From Candidatus Chloroploca sp. Khr17 (GTDB lineage: Bacteria > Chloroflexota > Chloroflexia > Chloroflexales > Chloroflexaceae): 64,000 nucleotides of DNA. Location of the stretch: NCBI RefSeq assembly GCF_004138165.1, contig NZ_RYFF01000006.1, positions 122,358 through 186,357 on the forward strand, given 5' to 3'. The position numbers and the translations under genes are program-made. The notes beneath the pieces are model-generated. The model saw only the letters and a list, made by a program, of their open reading frames with translations, did not search any database and had not been told where the DNA came from. Within the stretch, counting starts at the first letter, position 1; every line of letters begins with the position of its first letter. Below are positions 54,684 to 62,815 of the stretch, piece after piece.

Positions 54684-55140
54684 AAGTTTGTGATGGGCCG
54701 CCGCTGGGGCAACCCAGAGGAACTTCCCGACTCCTTGCCCGCCTTTGGGCGGCAGGCTGCCCCGCGAAACCGCAAGCGGGGGCACCTGTGGGGCGACCTG
54801 CAGGTGACGCAAGACGGCAACAGCAAGTAATCCCGCCGATGGCCCTGTGGGGCACAGGTAAGGGCTGAAACGGTTGGGGTAAGAGCCCAACGGCGTCGGC
54901 AGCAATGTCGGCGGCCAGGCGACTGCGCCGGCTGATGGGGAGCAAGGTGCGTGGGGCGGGCTCATCGGTGGGAGTGTTGGCGTGCCCTGGCACACCAGTA
55001 CGTATGTACCACCCCGCACGCTCGCATCGCAGCCCTGTGGGGTAGACCGGGTAACACCCGGCGCGCTACCAGGGGCCTCTGCCCTGTGCAGAGAGAGAGA
55101 TGGCGGCATCAAACAGAATCGGGGGTACAGTCACAAACCT
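54684..55140 (+). ncRNA. rnpB: RNase P RNA
   Basis: The P1 stem pairs GTTTGTGA (54686-54693) with TCACAAAC (55131-55138). The conserved 5' strand reads CAGAGGAACTTCCCGACTCC, the core signature of bacterial RNase P RNA; GGGTAAGAGCCCAACGG lies in the middle and the ACAGAATCGGGGGTACAG strand near the 3' end, matching the type A P4 region. Length about 455 nt. It processes tRNA 5' ends with RnpA. Boundaries are approximate by a few bases. Confidence 0.93.
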
Positions 55141-55150
55141 GAAGCTCAAG

Positions 55151-55180
55151 GCGGGGCGACGCATGCGTTGCCCCGCTTTT
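55151..55180 (+). terminator. Intrinsic terminator of rnpB
   Basis: GCGGGGC (55151-55157) pairs with GCCCCGC (55170-55176), with an inner stem possible, followed by TTTT. Confidence 0.85.
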
Positions 55181-55217
55181 CGATCATCATTATGGTAACA
55201 ACTGATAAAATTTAACA

Positions 55218-55242
55218 CAATGCTAACACGCTGTTAGCATTG
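55218..55242. promoter_or_regulatory. Inverted repeat upstream of clpB, putative operator
   Basis: CAATGCTAAC (55218-55227) and GTTAGCATTG (55233-55242) form a perfect 10-bp dyad with a 5-base spacer. It is neither CIRCE (TTAGCACTC-N9-GAGTGCTAA) nor the HspR HAIR sequence. Its position in the 258-bp gap ahead of a heat-shock gene suggests a repressor site. I could not fix the promoter. Confidence 0.55.
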
Positions 55243-55322
55243 CTAGAACGTCGCCGTGCTACGATAAGGCAAAGGTGTGTGTTTATGGCTCGTAGCGCCG
55301 TTTCCCGAGACCCTTTTGCGGT

Positions 55323-55352
55323 GGGTTGTGGCGAGCAAGCTCGCCACAACCC
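55323..55352. repeat. 13-bp hairpin in the clpB leader
   Basis: GGGTTGTGGCGAG (55323-55335) pairs with its complement (55340-55352) around CAAG. It is about 45 bases before the clpB start codon, upstream of the AAAGGAG. Confidence 0.6.
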
Positions 55353-55398
55353 AATAACCCATCAGCCCGGCCCTGAGAAAATAAAGGAGAAATGAATC

Positions 55399-57987
55399 AT
55401 GTCATTTAATACGAATCGTTTTACGGAAAAATCTGCCGAGGCGATCATTGCGGCTCAGAATGCCGCCGAACGTTCGGGCAATAGTGAGGTTCAGCCCGAG
55501 CATCTGCTTTATGCCTTGCTTGATCAGAGTGATGGCGTGGTACCCCAGGTGCTTGCAAAACTCGGTCTGCCGATTGGAGCCTTGAAACAGCAGGCCAATG
55601 CCGAAATTCAACGCCTCCCTCGCGTCAGCGGTAGCAATGTACAACCCCAGTATAGCTCACGGTTGCGCAATGTGATCCTGCGCGCCCACGATGAACTCGC
55701 CGGGTTTGGCGATGAGTATGTCAGCACCGAGCATCTCTTGCTCGCGCTGCTCGATCATGCGGGCGGCGGGGCTGAGCGTTTGCTCAAGCAGGCCGGCCTG
55801 CGCCGTGATGCCCTGCTCGCGACGCTGCGCGAGGTGCGTGGGGCACAACGCGTCACGTCGCCCAACCCCGAGGGTACCTATGCCGCCCTTGAACAGTATG
55901 GCCGCGATTTGACCGAGCAGGCTCAGCGCAATAAGCTCGACCCGGTGATCGGGCGTGATGAGGAGATCCGGCGGGTCATCCAGATCCTGAGCCGCCGTAC
56001 CAAGAATAATCCGGTCTTGATTGGCGAACCCGGTGTGGGCAAGACGGCCATCGTCGAGGGCCTGGCCCAGCGCATTGTGCGCGGCGATGTGCCCGAGGCC
56101 CTCCGTGATCGCCGCGTGGTCTCGCTGGATCTCGGTGCGCTCATCGCCGGTGCCAAGTATCGCGGCGAATTCGAAGAGCGCCTCAAGGCGGTGCTCAAAG
56201 AGATCCAGGAGCGTGAGGATATCATCCTCTTTATTGATGAGTTGCATACGATGGTCGGGGCCGGTGCCGCCGAGGGCGCGATGGATGCGGGCAATATGCT
56301 CAAGCCGATGCTCGCCCGCGGTGAGTTGCATATGGTTGGCGCAACGACCCTGGATGAGTATCGCAAACATATCGAGAAGGATGCCGCTCTCGAACGCCGG
56401 TTTCAGCCTGTGGTCGTCGAGCAACCCGATGTCGAGGATACGATTAGCATTCTCCGTGGCCTCAAAGAACGCTACGAGACCCATCATGGCGTGCGCATTA
56501 CCGACGCCGCGCTCGTGGCCGCTGCGGTGCTCTCGGATCGTTATATTTCGGATCGCTTCTTGCCTGACAAAGCGATTGACCTGGTGGACGAAGCGGCTGC
56601 CCGTTTGCGGATGGAGATTACGTCTGATCCGCAGGAACTTGACGATCTCAAGCGGCGCATGATGCAGCTCGAGATTGAACGCGAAGCGCTCAAGCGTGAG
56701 ACCGATCGCGCCAGCAAAGAGCGGCTCGAGCGGCTTGAACAAGATCTGGCGAATCTGCGTGAGCAGCGCAATGGCGTCGAGGCGCAGTTGCAACGTGAGC
56801 GTCAAGAGCTTGACCGCGTCCAGGCGCTTAAAGAGCAGATCGAAGCAACCCGGGCCTCGATCGAGCAGGCCCAACGCCAGTATGACTACAACCGGGCGGC
56901 TGAGTTGCAGTATGGCACCCTGGCAACGCTCGAACGCCAGCTAGCCGAGCTCGAAGCAAAGCTCGATGAGAGCGGTTCAAGCATGTTGCGCCAGGAGGTT
57001 CGCGAGCAGGATGTCGCCGAGATTATTGCCCGCTGGACGGGGGTGCCTGTCAGCAGGATGCTCGAAGGTGAGGTCGAGAAACTGATCAATATGGAAGCGC
57101 GCCTGCACCAGCGGGTTGTTGGGCAACACGAAGCGGTCTCGGCCGTTGCCAACGCGGTACGCCGTGCCCGCGCCGGGCTGCAAGATCCCAATCGTCCGCT
57201 TGGCTCGTTCCTCTTCCTTGGCCCAACGGGTGTGGGCAAGACCGAACTGGCCCGTGCGCTCGCCGAGTTTCTCTTTGATGACGAGCAATCAATGGTGCGT
57301 ATTGACATGTCAGAGTACATGGAAAAACACACCGTTGCTCGCCTGATTGGTGCGCCTCCTGGCTATGTCGGGTACGATGAAGGCGGCCAGTTGACCGAAG
57401 CCGTGCGGCGCAAGCCCTATTCCGTCATTCTCTTTGATGAAGTGGAAAAAGCCCATCCCGATGTCTTCAACATCCTGTTGCAGGTGCTTGACGATGGCCG
57501 CCTGACCGATGGGCATGGACGTGTGGTAAGCTTTAAGAATACGGTGGTGATCATGACCAGCAATATTGCCTCGGCCATGATCCAGGAACTGACCCAGTCG
57601 AGTGCATCAGAGACAACAATCCGTGAAGCGGTGCTCGACGAATTGCAGAGTGAACTGCGGCCCGAGTTTCTCAACCGCATTGACGATGTGATTGTCTTTC
57701 AGCCGCTCAGCCGTGAGCACATCGGCCAGATCGTGGAAATCCAGCTCGCACGGCTCCGCAAGATGCTGGAAGATCGGAAACTCAAACTGGAACTGACCGA
57801 AGCAGCCCAGGCGAAACTGGCTGCCGAGGGATACGATCCGGTCTATGGGGCGCGGCCACTCAAGCGGGTTATTCAACAGCGCTTGCAGAACCCGCTGGCC
57901 CTTGAGTTGCTAAAGGGAGAGTACCGCGAAGGCGATACTATTCGCGTTGACAGTGTTGATCATGCTATGACCTTTCAAAAAGGGTGA
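55399..57987 (+). CDS. clpB: ATP-dependent disaggregase ClpB
   Basis: The 862-residue protein has an N-domain, a first AAA+ module with GEPGVGKT (about 208), the ClpB-specific coiled-coil middle domain (about 405-525), and a second AAA+ module with GPTGVGKT (about 607) ending with the conserved [13 protein letters not shown] tail. ClpB works with DnaK to rescue aggregated proteins. AAAGGAG precedes the ATG. It overlaps no gene but leads directly into the PhoU-like gene. Confidence 0.97.
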   Translation: MSFNTNRFTEKSAEAIIAAQNAAERSGNSEVQPEHLLYALLDQSDGVVPQVLAKLGLPIGALKQQANAEIQRLPRVSGSNVQPQYSSRLRNVILRAHDELAGFGDEYVSTEHLLLALLDHAGGGAERLLKQAGLRRDALLATLREVRGAQRVTSPNPEGTYAALEQYGRDLTEQAQRNKLDPVIGRDEEIRRVIQILSRRTKNNPVLIGEPGVGKTAIVEGLAQRIVRGDVPEALRDRRVVSLDLGALIAGAKYRGEFEERLKAVLKEIQEREDIILFIDELHTMVGAGAAEGAMDAGNMLKPMLARGELHMVGATTLDEYRKHIEKDAALERRFQPVVVEQPDVEDTISILRGLKERYETHHGVRITDAALVAAAVLSDRYISDRFLPDKAIDLVDEAAARLRMEITSDPQELDDLKRRMMQLEIEREALKRETDRASKERLERLEQDLANLREQRNGVEAQLQRERQELDRVQALKEQIEATRASIEQAQRQYDYNRAAELQYGTLATLERQLAELEAKLDESGSSMLRQEVREQDVAEIIARWTGVPVSRMLEGEVEKLINMEARLHQRVVGQHEAVSAVANAVRRARAGLQDPNRPLGSFLFLGPTGVGKTELARALAEFLFDDEQSMVRIDMSEYMEKHTVARLIGAPPGYVGYDEGGQLTEAVRRKPYSVILFDEVEKAHPDVFNILLQVLDDGRLTDGHGRVVSFKNTVVIMTSNIASAMIQELTQSSASETTIREAVLDELQSELRPEFLNRIDDVIVFQPLSREHIGQIVEIQLARLRKMLEDRKLKLELTEAAQAKLAAEGYDPVYGARPLKRVIQQRLQNPLALELLKGEYREGDTIRVDSVDHAMTFQKG

Positions 57988-57998
57988 GGAGAGAGCGA

Positions 57999-58658
57999 AT
58001 GATTCGTGAGCGGTACACACATCAAATTGCCGGCCTGCGTGAAGACTTGCTGCGGATGGGCAGCATGGTCGAGCAGGCCTTGCTTCGCGCCATTTATGCC
58101 CTAGAGACCTGGGATGTTGCCATTGCGGCGCAGATTATTCACGATGATGCCAGCATTGATGATGCCTGGCGCAACCTCGAAGAGCGGACGATCCATCTGC
58201 TGGCAACCCAGCAACCCGTGGTCGCCAGTGATTTGCGCCTCTGTACCGTCGTGACGGCAATCGCAGGTGAACTCGAGCGCATTGGCGATTATGCCAATAG
58301 CATTGCCAAGCGGATCCGCCAGGCGACCCGTCGCCCCGCCTTGATGACACCGCCTCCGCAAACCCAGGAGATGGCACGCTTGGCGTTGCAGATGGTCAAT
58401 ACAAGTTTGCAGGCTTTTTTGCTGCAAGACACCGATCTTGCGCATGGCCTGACAGCCAGTGACGAACGCGTTGATGACTTAGAAGATCTCTTGCGCGCCG
58501 AGGTCATCGCAATGGCCAAAGCTGATCCCGTGCTTTTTGAAGCCGCCGTCGATATGCTTGACATTATTCATGCCCTGGAACGCTCGGCTGATCGAGCCAC
58601 CAACATCGGCGAGCGGGTGATCTACCTGGCGACCAACAGTGTTGAAACCCTGAATTAA
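57999..58658 (+). CDS. phoU: PhoU-like phosphate signalling protein
   Basis: The 219-residue protein has two PhoU helical bundles, each with the E/D-rich metal motif (LERIGDYANSIAKR, about 91-104, and LERSADRATNIGERV, about 191-205). It modulates phosphate uptake with PstSCAB and PhoR, none of which is in the window. ATG 57999 has GAGGAGAG upstream; the ORF begins 15 bases earlier. It starts 11 bases after clpB, probably co-transcribed. Confidence 0.92.
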   Translation: MIRERYTHQIAGLREDLLRMGSMVEQALLRAIYALETWDVAIAAQIIHDDASIDDAWRNLEERTIHLLATQQPVVASDLRLCTVVTAIAGELERIGDYANSIAKRIRQATRRPALMTPPPQTQEMARLALQMVNTSLQAFLLQDTDLAHGLTASDERVDDLEDLLRAEVIAMAKADPVLFEAAVDMLDIIHALERSADRATNIGERVIYLATNSVETLN

Positions 58659-58667
58659 GCTGTTTAG

Positions 58668-58773
58668 GCAGTGGTTGTGAAAAAGCCAGCATTGCTGGCT
58701 TTTTCACAACCACTGCATGGTGTGAGGTGTTCTGGTGGGCAAAAAAGGCCAGCATTGCTGGCCTTTTTTGCCC
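58668..58773. terminator. Two tandem perfect hairpins downstream of phoU
   Basis: Arms 58668-58690 and 58694-58716 (23 bp) and arms 58737-58753 and 58757-58773 (17 bp), each with an ATT loop and the core GCCAGC/GCTGGC. A- and T-runs lie inside the arms. They end the clpB-phoU unit and insulate the riboswitch promoter. Confidence 0.8.
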
Positions 58774-58778
58774 GACTA

Positions 58779-58787
58779 TGGTATGCT
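58779..58787 (+). promoter_or_regulatory. Extended -10 promoter of the FMN-riboswitch unit
   Basis: TGG precedes TATGCT (58782-58787); transcription would start near 58794, just ahead of the aptamer. Confidence 0.55.
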
Positions 58788-58800
58788 ACGAGTCACAAAC

Positions 58801-58919
58801 GATCTTCGGGGCAGGGTGAAATTCCCGATCGGTGGTAGAGCCCACGAGCGTGTTGCGAGGCACGCATGATCCGGTGAAACTCCGGGGCCGACGGTTACAG
58901 TCCGGATGTAAAGAAGATC
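58801..58919 (+). promoter_or_regulatory. FMN riboswitch (RFN element)
   Basis: The closing stem pairs GATCTTC with GAAGATC at the two ends. Between them are the RFN core strands: GGGGCAGGGTGAAATTCCCG, the GGTAGAGCCCACGAGC segment, the CCGGTGAAACTCCGG stem-loop, GCCGACGGTTACAGTCCGGATG and AAGAAGATC. This is the FMN-sensing aptamer that represses riboflavin genes when FMN is abundant. Confidence 0.96.
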
Positions 58920-59100
58920 CAGACAGGCGGTGTGCTTGCGCTGCTGTGTGTTGATGACGACACGATCAGTCCTTGGCTGATGCTATGTCGTTGATCATGG
59001 CTGCTACGTATCAACGTAGTGGCCTCTCTACAGATAAGCAAAGCATCGCGCAACAGTATGGCTGAGTCGGTGACTCGGCGCTGTGTCTGGTCGATGTTTC

Positions 59101-59131
59101 CCCCCGAAGTGCATGGCACTCGGGGTTTTTT
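59101..59131 (+). terminator. Rho-independent terminator, riboswitch expression platform
   Basis: CCCCGAAGTGC pairs with GCACTCGGGG (one bulged A) around ATG and is followed by T6. It sits about 180 bases after the aptamer and before ribX, fitting transcriptional control by the riboswitch. Confidence 0.85.
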
Positions 59132-59235
59132 GTGTGTGATCAAGTCGGTTGCGCTCAATGGGCAATCGGGTGGGGCCTCGCTCAATGCTCTCACCGGTCT
59201 CCCTTGGAACGCCGACGCTGATGTTGAGGAGCTTG

Positions 59236-60051
59236 ATGATGCAACAAACATTGCCGATGCAGCGGAAGGTTCCCGCAACCCGTTCCTGGCCGCGCTGGCG
59301 TCCTGACCTGCATTGGGTCGGCTTGCCCGTGACGGTTATGATTGGGTTGGTTTTCTGGCACCTCCTGGTGACGCTTGGCGGGTATCGCCCGTTCATTCTG
59401 CCAGGGCCGGCCCTGGTGGCCGAGCGGTTTGTGGTTACCGCTCAGAGCGGCCTACTCTGGCAGCATACCTCGGCAACGCTGGTCGAGGCTCTCGGTGGGT
59501 TCAGCATTGCGCTTGTCCTTGCCTTAACGCTCGGCTATGTCCTAGCGCATCTGCCCTGGCTCGACCGTGCCCTCTCGCCGGTGCTGGCGGCAAGTCAGGC
59601 GATCCCGATCATCGCGGTTGCCCCGCTTGTGATCCTCTGGTTTGGCCCGGGCCTCACCAGTAAGTTGCTGATTGCGGCGCTGATCACGTTCTTGCCCATT
59701 CTGATTGCCACGGTTGTTGCGATTCGCTCGGTACCCCGTGAACTGCGCGAGATGGCGCTGATCAGTGGCGCCAGCCGCTGGCAGATTTTGCGCTATGTGG
59801 AAGCGCCGCTGAGTGTGCCGGTGCTCTTTGGGGGAATTCGTACTGGTCTCGCCCTGGCAACAACCGGGGCCGTTGTGGGTGAGTTTGTCGCTGGACGCGA
59901 AGGGCTTGGGGCGTTGATCAATATTGCCCGCGGCCTCTTTGATACCCCGCTGATCTTTGTGGCCCTGCTGACCCTTGCTTCAATTACGCTCAGTTTCTAT
60001 CTTGTGGCGACCCTCATCGAGCGCTGGTTGATGCGCTGGGATCACGAGTAG
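59236..60051 (+). CDS. ribX: Riboflavin ABC transporter permease RibX
   Basis: The 271-residue protein has six transmembrane segments and the ABC-permease motif (EMALISGASRWQILRYVEAPLSVP, about 174-197). It belongs to the SsuC/TauC-like family, and the FMN riboswitch plus the adjacent RibY identify it as the RibXY riboflavin importer described in Chloroflexus. GAGGAG lies before the ATGATG at 59236/59239. No ATPase gene is nearby. Confidence 0.88.
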   Translation: MMQQTLPMQRKVPATRSWPRWRPDLHWVGLPVTVMIGLVFWHLLVTLGGYRPFILPGPALVAERFVVTAQSGLLWQHTSATLVEALGGFSIALVLALTLGYVLAHLPWLDRALSPVLAASQAIPIIAVAPLVILWFGPGLTSKLLIAALITFLPILIATVVAIRSVPRELREMALISGASRWQILRYVEAPLSVPVLFGGIRTGLALATTGAVVGEFVAGREGLGALINIARGLFDTPLIFVALLTLASITLSFYLVATLIERWLMRWDHE

Positions 60052-60096
60052 TTCGTCTGGTTCTGGTTTCGTTTAGGGAGAGATCGAGTTTTTACT

Positions 60097-61176
60097 ATGA
60101 AGTACGCAACCATTCTCGTCTTGCTCTTGTCGTTCCTGCTCGTTGCCTGTGGTGGTCAAGCTGCGGCACCTGTGATGCCAACAATCCAACCGACGACCCC
60201 GCCGGCGAGCGAAGCGCCCGCACCGACTACGGAAGGATTGCGCCGCGTGACGCTGGCGATGTCCTACATCCCCAATATTCAGTTCGCACCCTACTATGTC
60301 GCTGCCGCCAAAGGCTATTTTGCCGAAGAAGGCCTGGAAGTCGTTTTCGACTATAACTTTGAAAATGATGTGGTGCAGCGCGTCGCTACTTGGCCCCAGG
60401 GTGAGGTGGCCTTCGCGACCGCCTCGGGCACCTCGACGCTGCTCGCGCGGCAGCAAGGGCTTCCCGTCAAGACGGCGCTGACCCTCTACCAGGCCTTTCC
60501 GATCGTCTTTTTTGCCAAAGCCTCAACCGGACTGCAAGGCCCCGATGATCTGCTTGGCAAGACGGTTGGCATTCCGGGTAATTTCGGTGAGAGCCTCTAT
60601 GGGTTGCTGGCCGTGCGCTATGCCAATGATTTTGATGCGTCGGCCTTTGAAGTGCAAGAGATCGGCTTTACCCAGGCGCAGGCTGTGCTCGAAGATAAGG
60701 TGCAGGTGGCGATGGGCTATGCCATGAATGAGCCGGTGATCCTGCGCCAACTCGGTGAAGAAGTTGATGTGCTGCGCGTCGCCGATGTCTATGATCTGGC
60801 CGCCAATGGCATTATTGTGAGCGAGCGCTTGCTACAAGAAGAGCCGGCCCTCGTGCAGAGCTTTGTCACTGCCGCGATGCGCGGTTTGCAGGCGACCCTT
60901 GCCAACCCTGACGAGGCTTTTGAGCTGAGTCTCGATTATGTACCCGAGGCGATGCTTGGGGATGTTGAACTGCAGCGCCAAGTGTTGCTTGAGAGTCTCC
61001 CGTATTGGTCGAGCGACCTGACCACGGCCAATGGGCTTGGCTATACTGATCGTGAACTCTGGGTGGCGACCGAGCAGTTTATGCGTGAGGCGCAGTTGCT
61101 GGCTGGCCCGGTTGAGGTTGATGAGGCCTTTACAAACGAGTTTATCAAGCCCCTCGCTGATGCGAGCGGTTATTAA
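60097..61176 (+). CDS. ribY: Riboflavin-binding lipoprotein RibY
   Basis: The 359-residue protein has a lipoprotein signal peptide with lipobox LVAC (Cys13-14 region), a Thr/Pro-rich spacer, and an NMT1/THI5-like substrate-binding fold (LAMSYIPNIQFAPYYVAAAKGYFAEEGLEV at about 51-80). Together with ribX behind the FMN riboswitch it fits RibY, the riboflavin-binding component. It begins 46 bases after ribX. Confidence 0.88.
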   Translation: MKYATILVLLLSFLLVACGGQAAAPVMPTIQPTTPPASEAPAPTTEGLRRVTLAMSYIPNIQFAPYYVAAAKGYFAEEGLEVVFDYNFENDVVQRVATWPQGEVAFATASGTSTLLARQQGLPVKTALTLYQAFPIVFFAKASTGLQGPDDLLGKTVGIPGNFGESLYGLLAVRYANDFDASAFEVQEIGFTQAQAVLEDKVQVAMGYAMNEPVILRQLGEEVDVLRVADVYDLAANGIIVSERLLQEEPALVQSFVTAAMRGLQATLANPDEAFELSLDYVPEAMLGDVELQRQVLLESLPYWSSDLTTANGLGYTDRELWVATEQFMREAQLLAGPVEVDEAFTNEFIKPLADASGY

Positions 61177-61254
61177 GCGCTTGTCATCTGCAAGGGCTAT
61201 GTGGTAAGCTACAGCAAGGTGCCTTGATGACCCGCATGAGAAGGAGTTGAAGCT

Positions 61255-61566
61255 ATGAATCCTCGCCAGCTACAGCAGATGGCTCAGCAGATGCAGCGTG
61301 AGATGCAGAAGATCCAGGAAGAGCTTGGTGTTACCATGGTTGAGGGAAGTGCCGGCGGTGGCGCGATTACGGTGCAGATGAATGGGCACCGTGAGCTCCA
61401 AGGCATTACGATCTCGCCTGAAGTCATTGATCCCGACGATGTCGAAATGCTGCAGGATCTGCTCATGGCCGCCTTCAGCGATGCCTCCAAAAAGGCTCAG
61501 GAGATGGCCGAAAAGCGGATGGGGCCATTGATGGGCGGTATGAAGGGGATGCCTGGTCTCTTTTAA
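61255..61566 (+). CDS. YbaB/EbfC nucleoid-associated protein
   Basis: The 103-residue protein starts with a Gln/Met-rich helix (NPRQLQQMAQQMQREMQKIQEE), then the VEGSAGGGAITVQMNGHRELQGITI strand set characteristic of YbaB. It binds DNA as a dimer and is typically encoded next to recR, as it is here. The stop lies at the edge of the next hairpin. Confidence 0.93.
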   Translation: MNPRQLQQMAQQMQREMQKIQEELGVTMVEGSAGGGAITVQMNGHRELQGITISPEVIDPDDVEMLQDLLMAAFSDASKKAQEMAEKRMGPLMGGMKGMPGLF

Positions 61567-61602
61567 GGCAAAAAAAGCCAGCTACACTGGCTTTTTTTGC
61601 CT
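61566..61602. terminator. 16-bp perfect hairpin after the YbaB gene
   Basis: Arms 61566-61581 and 61587-61602, A7 and T7 runs inside, core GCCAG/CTGGC. It begins on the last base of the stop codon. A second hairpin follows before recR. Confidence 0.75.
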
Positions 61603-61640
61603 CGAAACTGGGGTTGAAAGCGCCGATCCCCAGAGTACGT

Positions 61641-61675
61641 CCCTTCTGGCAAAGCTCTCAGCTTTGCCAGAAGGG
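61641..61675. repeat. 15-bp hairpin upstream of recR
   Basis: CCCTTCTGGCAAAGC (61641-61655) pairs perfectly with 61661-61675. It lies between the ybaB-type gene and recR on the same strand, about 40 bases before the recR start, so it may be in a leader rather than at an end. Confidence 0.6.
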
Positions 61676-61712
61676 GACGCTGTGCAGAGCATCAGCCCCC
61701 AGGAGCTCACTC

Positions 61713-62327
61713 ATGACGTCGCGTAGCGAGAATCTAGTCGTAGAACCGGTGGCCCGGCTGATTGATGAGTTGGCTCGGTTGCCTGGCATCGGGCCCAAAA
61801 CGGCGTCGCGGTTGACGTTTTTTTTGCTGCGCGCCGAAGCAGAGCAGACCCGCACCCTCGCTGAAGCGATCCTGGCGATGCGCGCCCAGGTGACCCTCTG
61901 TCGGCGCTGTTACAATATCACGGTTGGTGAGTTGTGTGCCGTCTGTACCAGCACGACCCGCGATCAGTCCAAGCTCTGTGTGGTCGAGGAACCCCTTGAT
62001 GTGCTGGCGATTGAGCGTACCGGGGCCTATCGTGGCCTCTACCATGTCTTGCACGGCCATATTGCCCCGCTTGAAGGCATCTATCGCGAGGATCTGAAGA
62101 TCGATCAGTTGATCGCCCGTGTGCGGAGCGAGCCGATTGATGAGGTCATTCTGGCGATGAATCCGAATACCGAAGGTGAAGCAACCGCGTTTCTCTTGCT
62201 GAAAGACCTTGCCTCCCTGGGCGTCCGTATCACCCGCCCTGCGCGTGGCTTGCCCACGGGTGGTGATCTTGAATGGGCCGATCCCGATACGCTCGGCTCG
62301 GCATTTGAAGGCCGCCGCGAATTATAA
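61713..62327 (+). CDS. recR: Recombination mediator protein RecR
   Basis: The 204-residue protein has the N-terminal helix-hairpin-helix (LARLPGIGPKTASRLTFFLL), the C4 zinc finger (CRRCYNITVGELCAVC), a TOPRIM domain (CVVEEPLDVLAIER, EVILAMNPNTEGEATA) and the Walker B-like C-terminal stretch (GLPTGGDLEWADPDTLGSAFEGRRE). It acts with RecF/RecO in gap repair. ATG 61713 has AGGAG in front. Confidence 0.96.
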   Translation: MTSRSENLVVEPVARLIDELARLPGIGPKTASRLTFFLLRAEAEQTRTLAEAILAMRAQVTLCRRCYNITVGELCAVCTSTTRDQSKLCVVEEPLDVLAIERTGAYRGLYHVLHGHIAPLEGIYREDLKIDQLIARVRSEPIDEVILAMNPNTEGEATAFLLLKDLASLGVRITRPARGLPTGGDLEWADPDTLGSAFEGRREL

Positions 62328-62340
62328 AGGAGCCTGCATC

Positions 62341-62703
62341 ATGAGCCTGCTTGATCTTCTCTATGAGGCTCTGGAAACGGTCGAGGGTGCGCGTTTTGCT
62401 GGTGTTGTCGGTACCGATGGCCTCGGCGTTGAGATGGTCTATGCCGATGATGATGATGAGTTTGACCTTGAACTCGCCGAGCTTGAACTGGCAACTCTTG
62501 CCGCCAATGCCGGGGCTGCTTCCAAGCGAATTGGCAGTGGGCGGGTCTATGATCTGACGGTCGAAACCGATGAGTTGACCTATCTGGCGTCGCTGGTGAC
62601 CCCTGGGTATTTTGCTGTGCTCGGCCTCTATGCCGATGCGAGCCTCGATGGTGCGCGGGCCACGCTTGCCGAGCTCGTTGAGCGCATTCAAGTTGAGGTC
62701 TGA
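62341..62703 (+). CDS. Roadblock/LC7-like small protein
   Basis: The 120-residue protein has a Roadblock/LC7 pattern: a first helix/strand (LYEALETVEGARFAGVVGTDGLGVEMVY), acidic DDDDE, and a second strand set (VYDLTVETDELTYLASLVTPGYFAVLGLYADAS). Such proteins often sit next to small GTPases and act as regulators; no GTPase is nearby here. AAAGGAG precedes ATG 62341. It follows recR by 13 bases. Confidence 0.75.
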   Translation: MSLLDLLYEALETVEGARFAGVVGTDGLGVEMVYADDDDEFDLELAELELATLAANAGAASKRIGSGRVYDLTVETDELTYLASLVTPGYFAVLGLYADASLDGARATLAELVERIQVEV

Positions 62704-62716
62704 AGGCTAGGCGCAT

Positions 62717-62803
62717 CCTGGGAGCGCGGGCGGCTCGCCCGCATGTGGTGGGCGTCGGCACACGGCTGCTTCGCTTCATCTGCGCTTTGCCGACAGCCTG
62801 GGA
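62717..62803. repeat. Hairpin-rich segment resembling the GAGGGCG repeat family
   Basis: CCTGGGAGCG recurs from the copies at 3944 and 31799, followed by a 7-bp GCGGGCG/CGCCCGC stem (62726-62732 and 62736-62742). A second stem pairs 62754-62760 with 62788-62794, and another CCTGGGA ends the segment. It looks like a diverged or truncated copy. Confidence 0.55.
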
Positions 62804-62815
62804 AGGGTAGGTTTG

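Noticed and set aside
53448..55112. Long minus-strand ORF (554 codons) through the RNase P RNA gene as an extended ParA
   Set aside because: Residues before ATG 54467 are Pro/Ser-rich translation of the RNase P RNA and show no ParA homology; the promoter at 54531-54559 fits the shorter gene.
55218..55242. CIRCE element ahead of clpB
   Set aside because: CIRCE is TTAGCACTC-N9-GAGTGCTAA; the arms here are CAATGCTAAC-N5-GTTAGCATTG, so the spacer and sequence differ.
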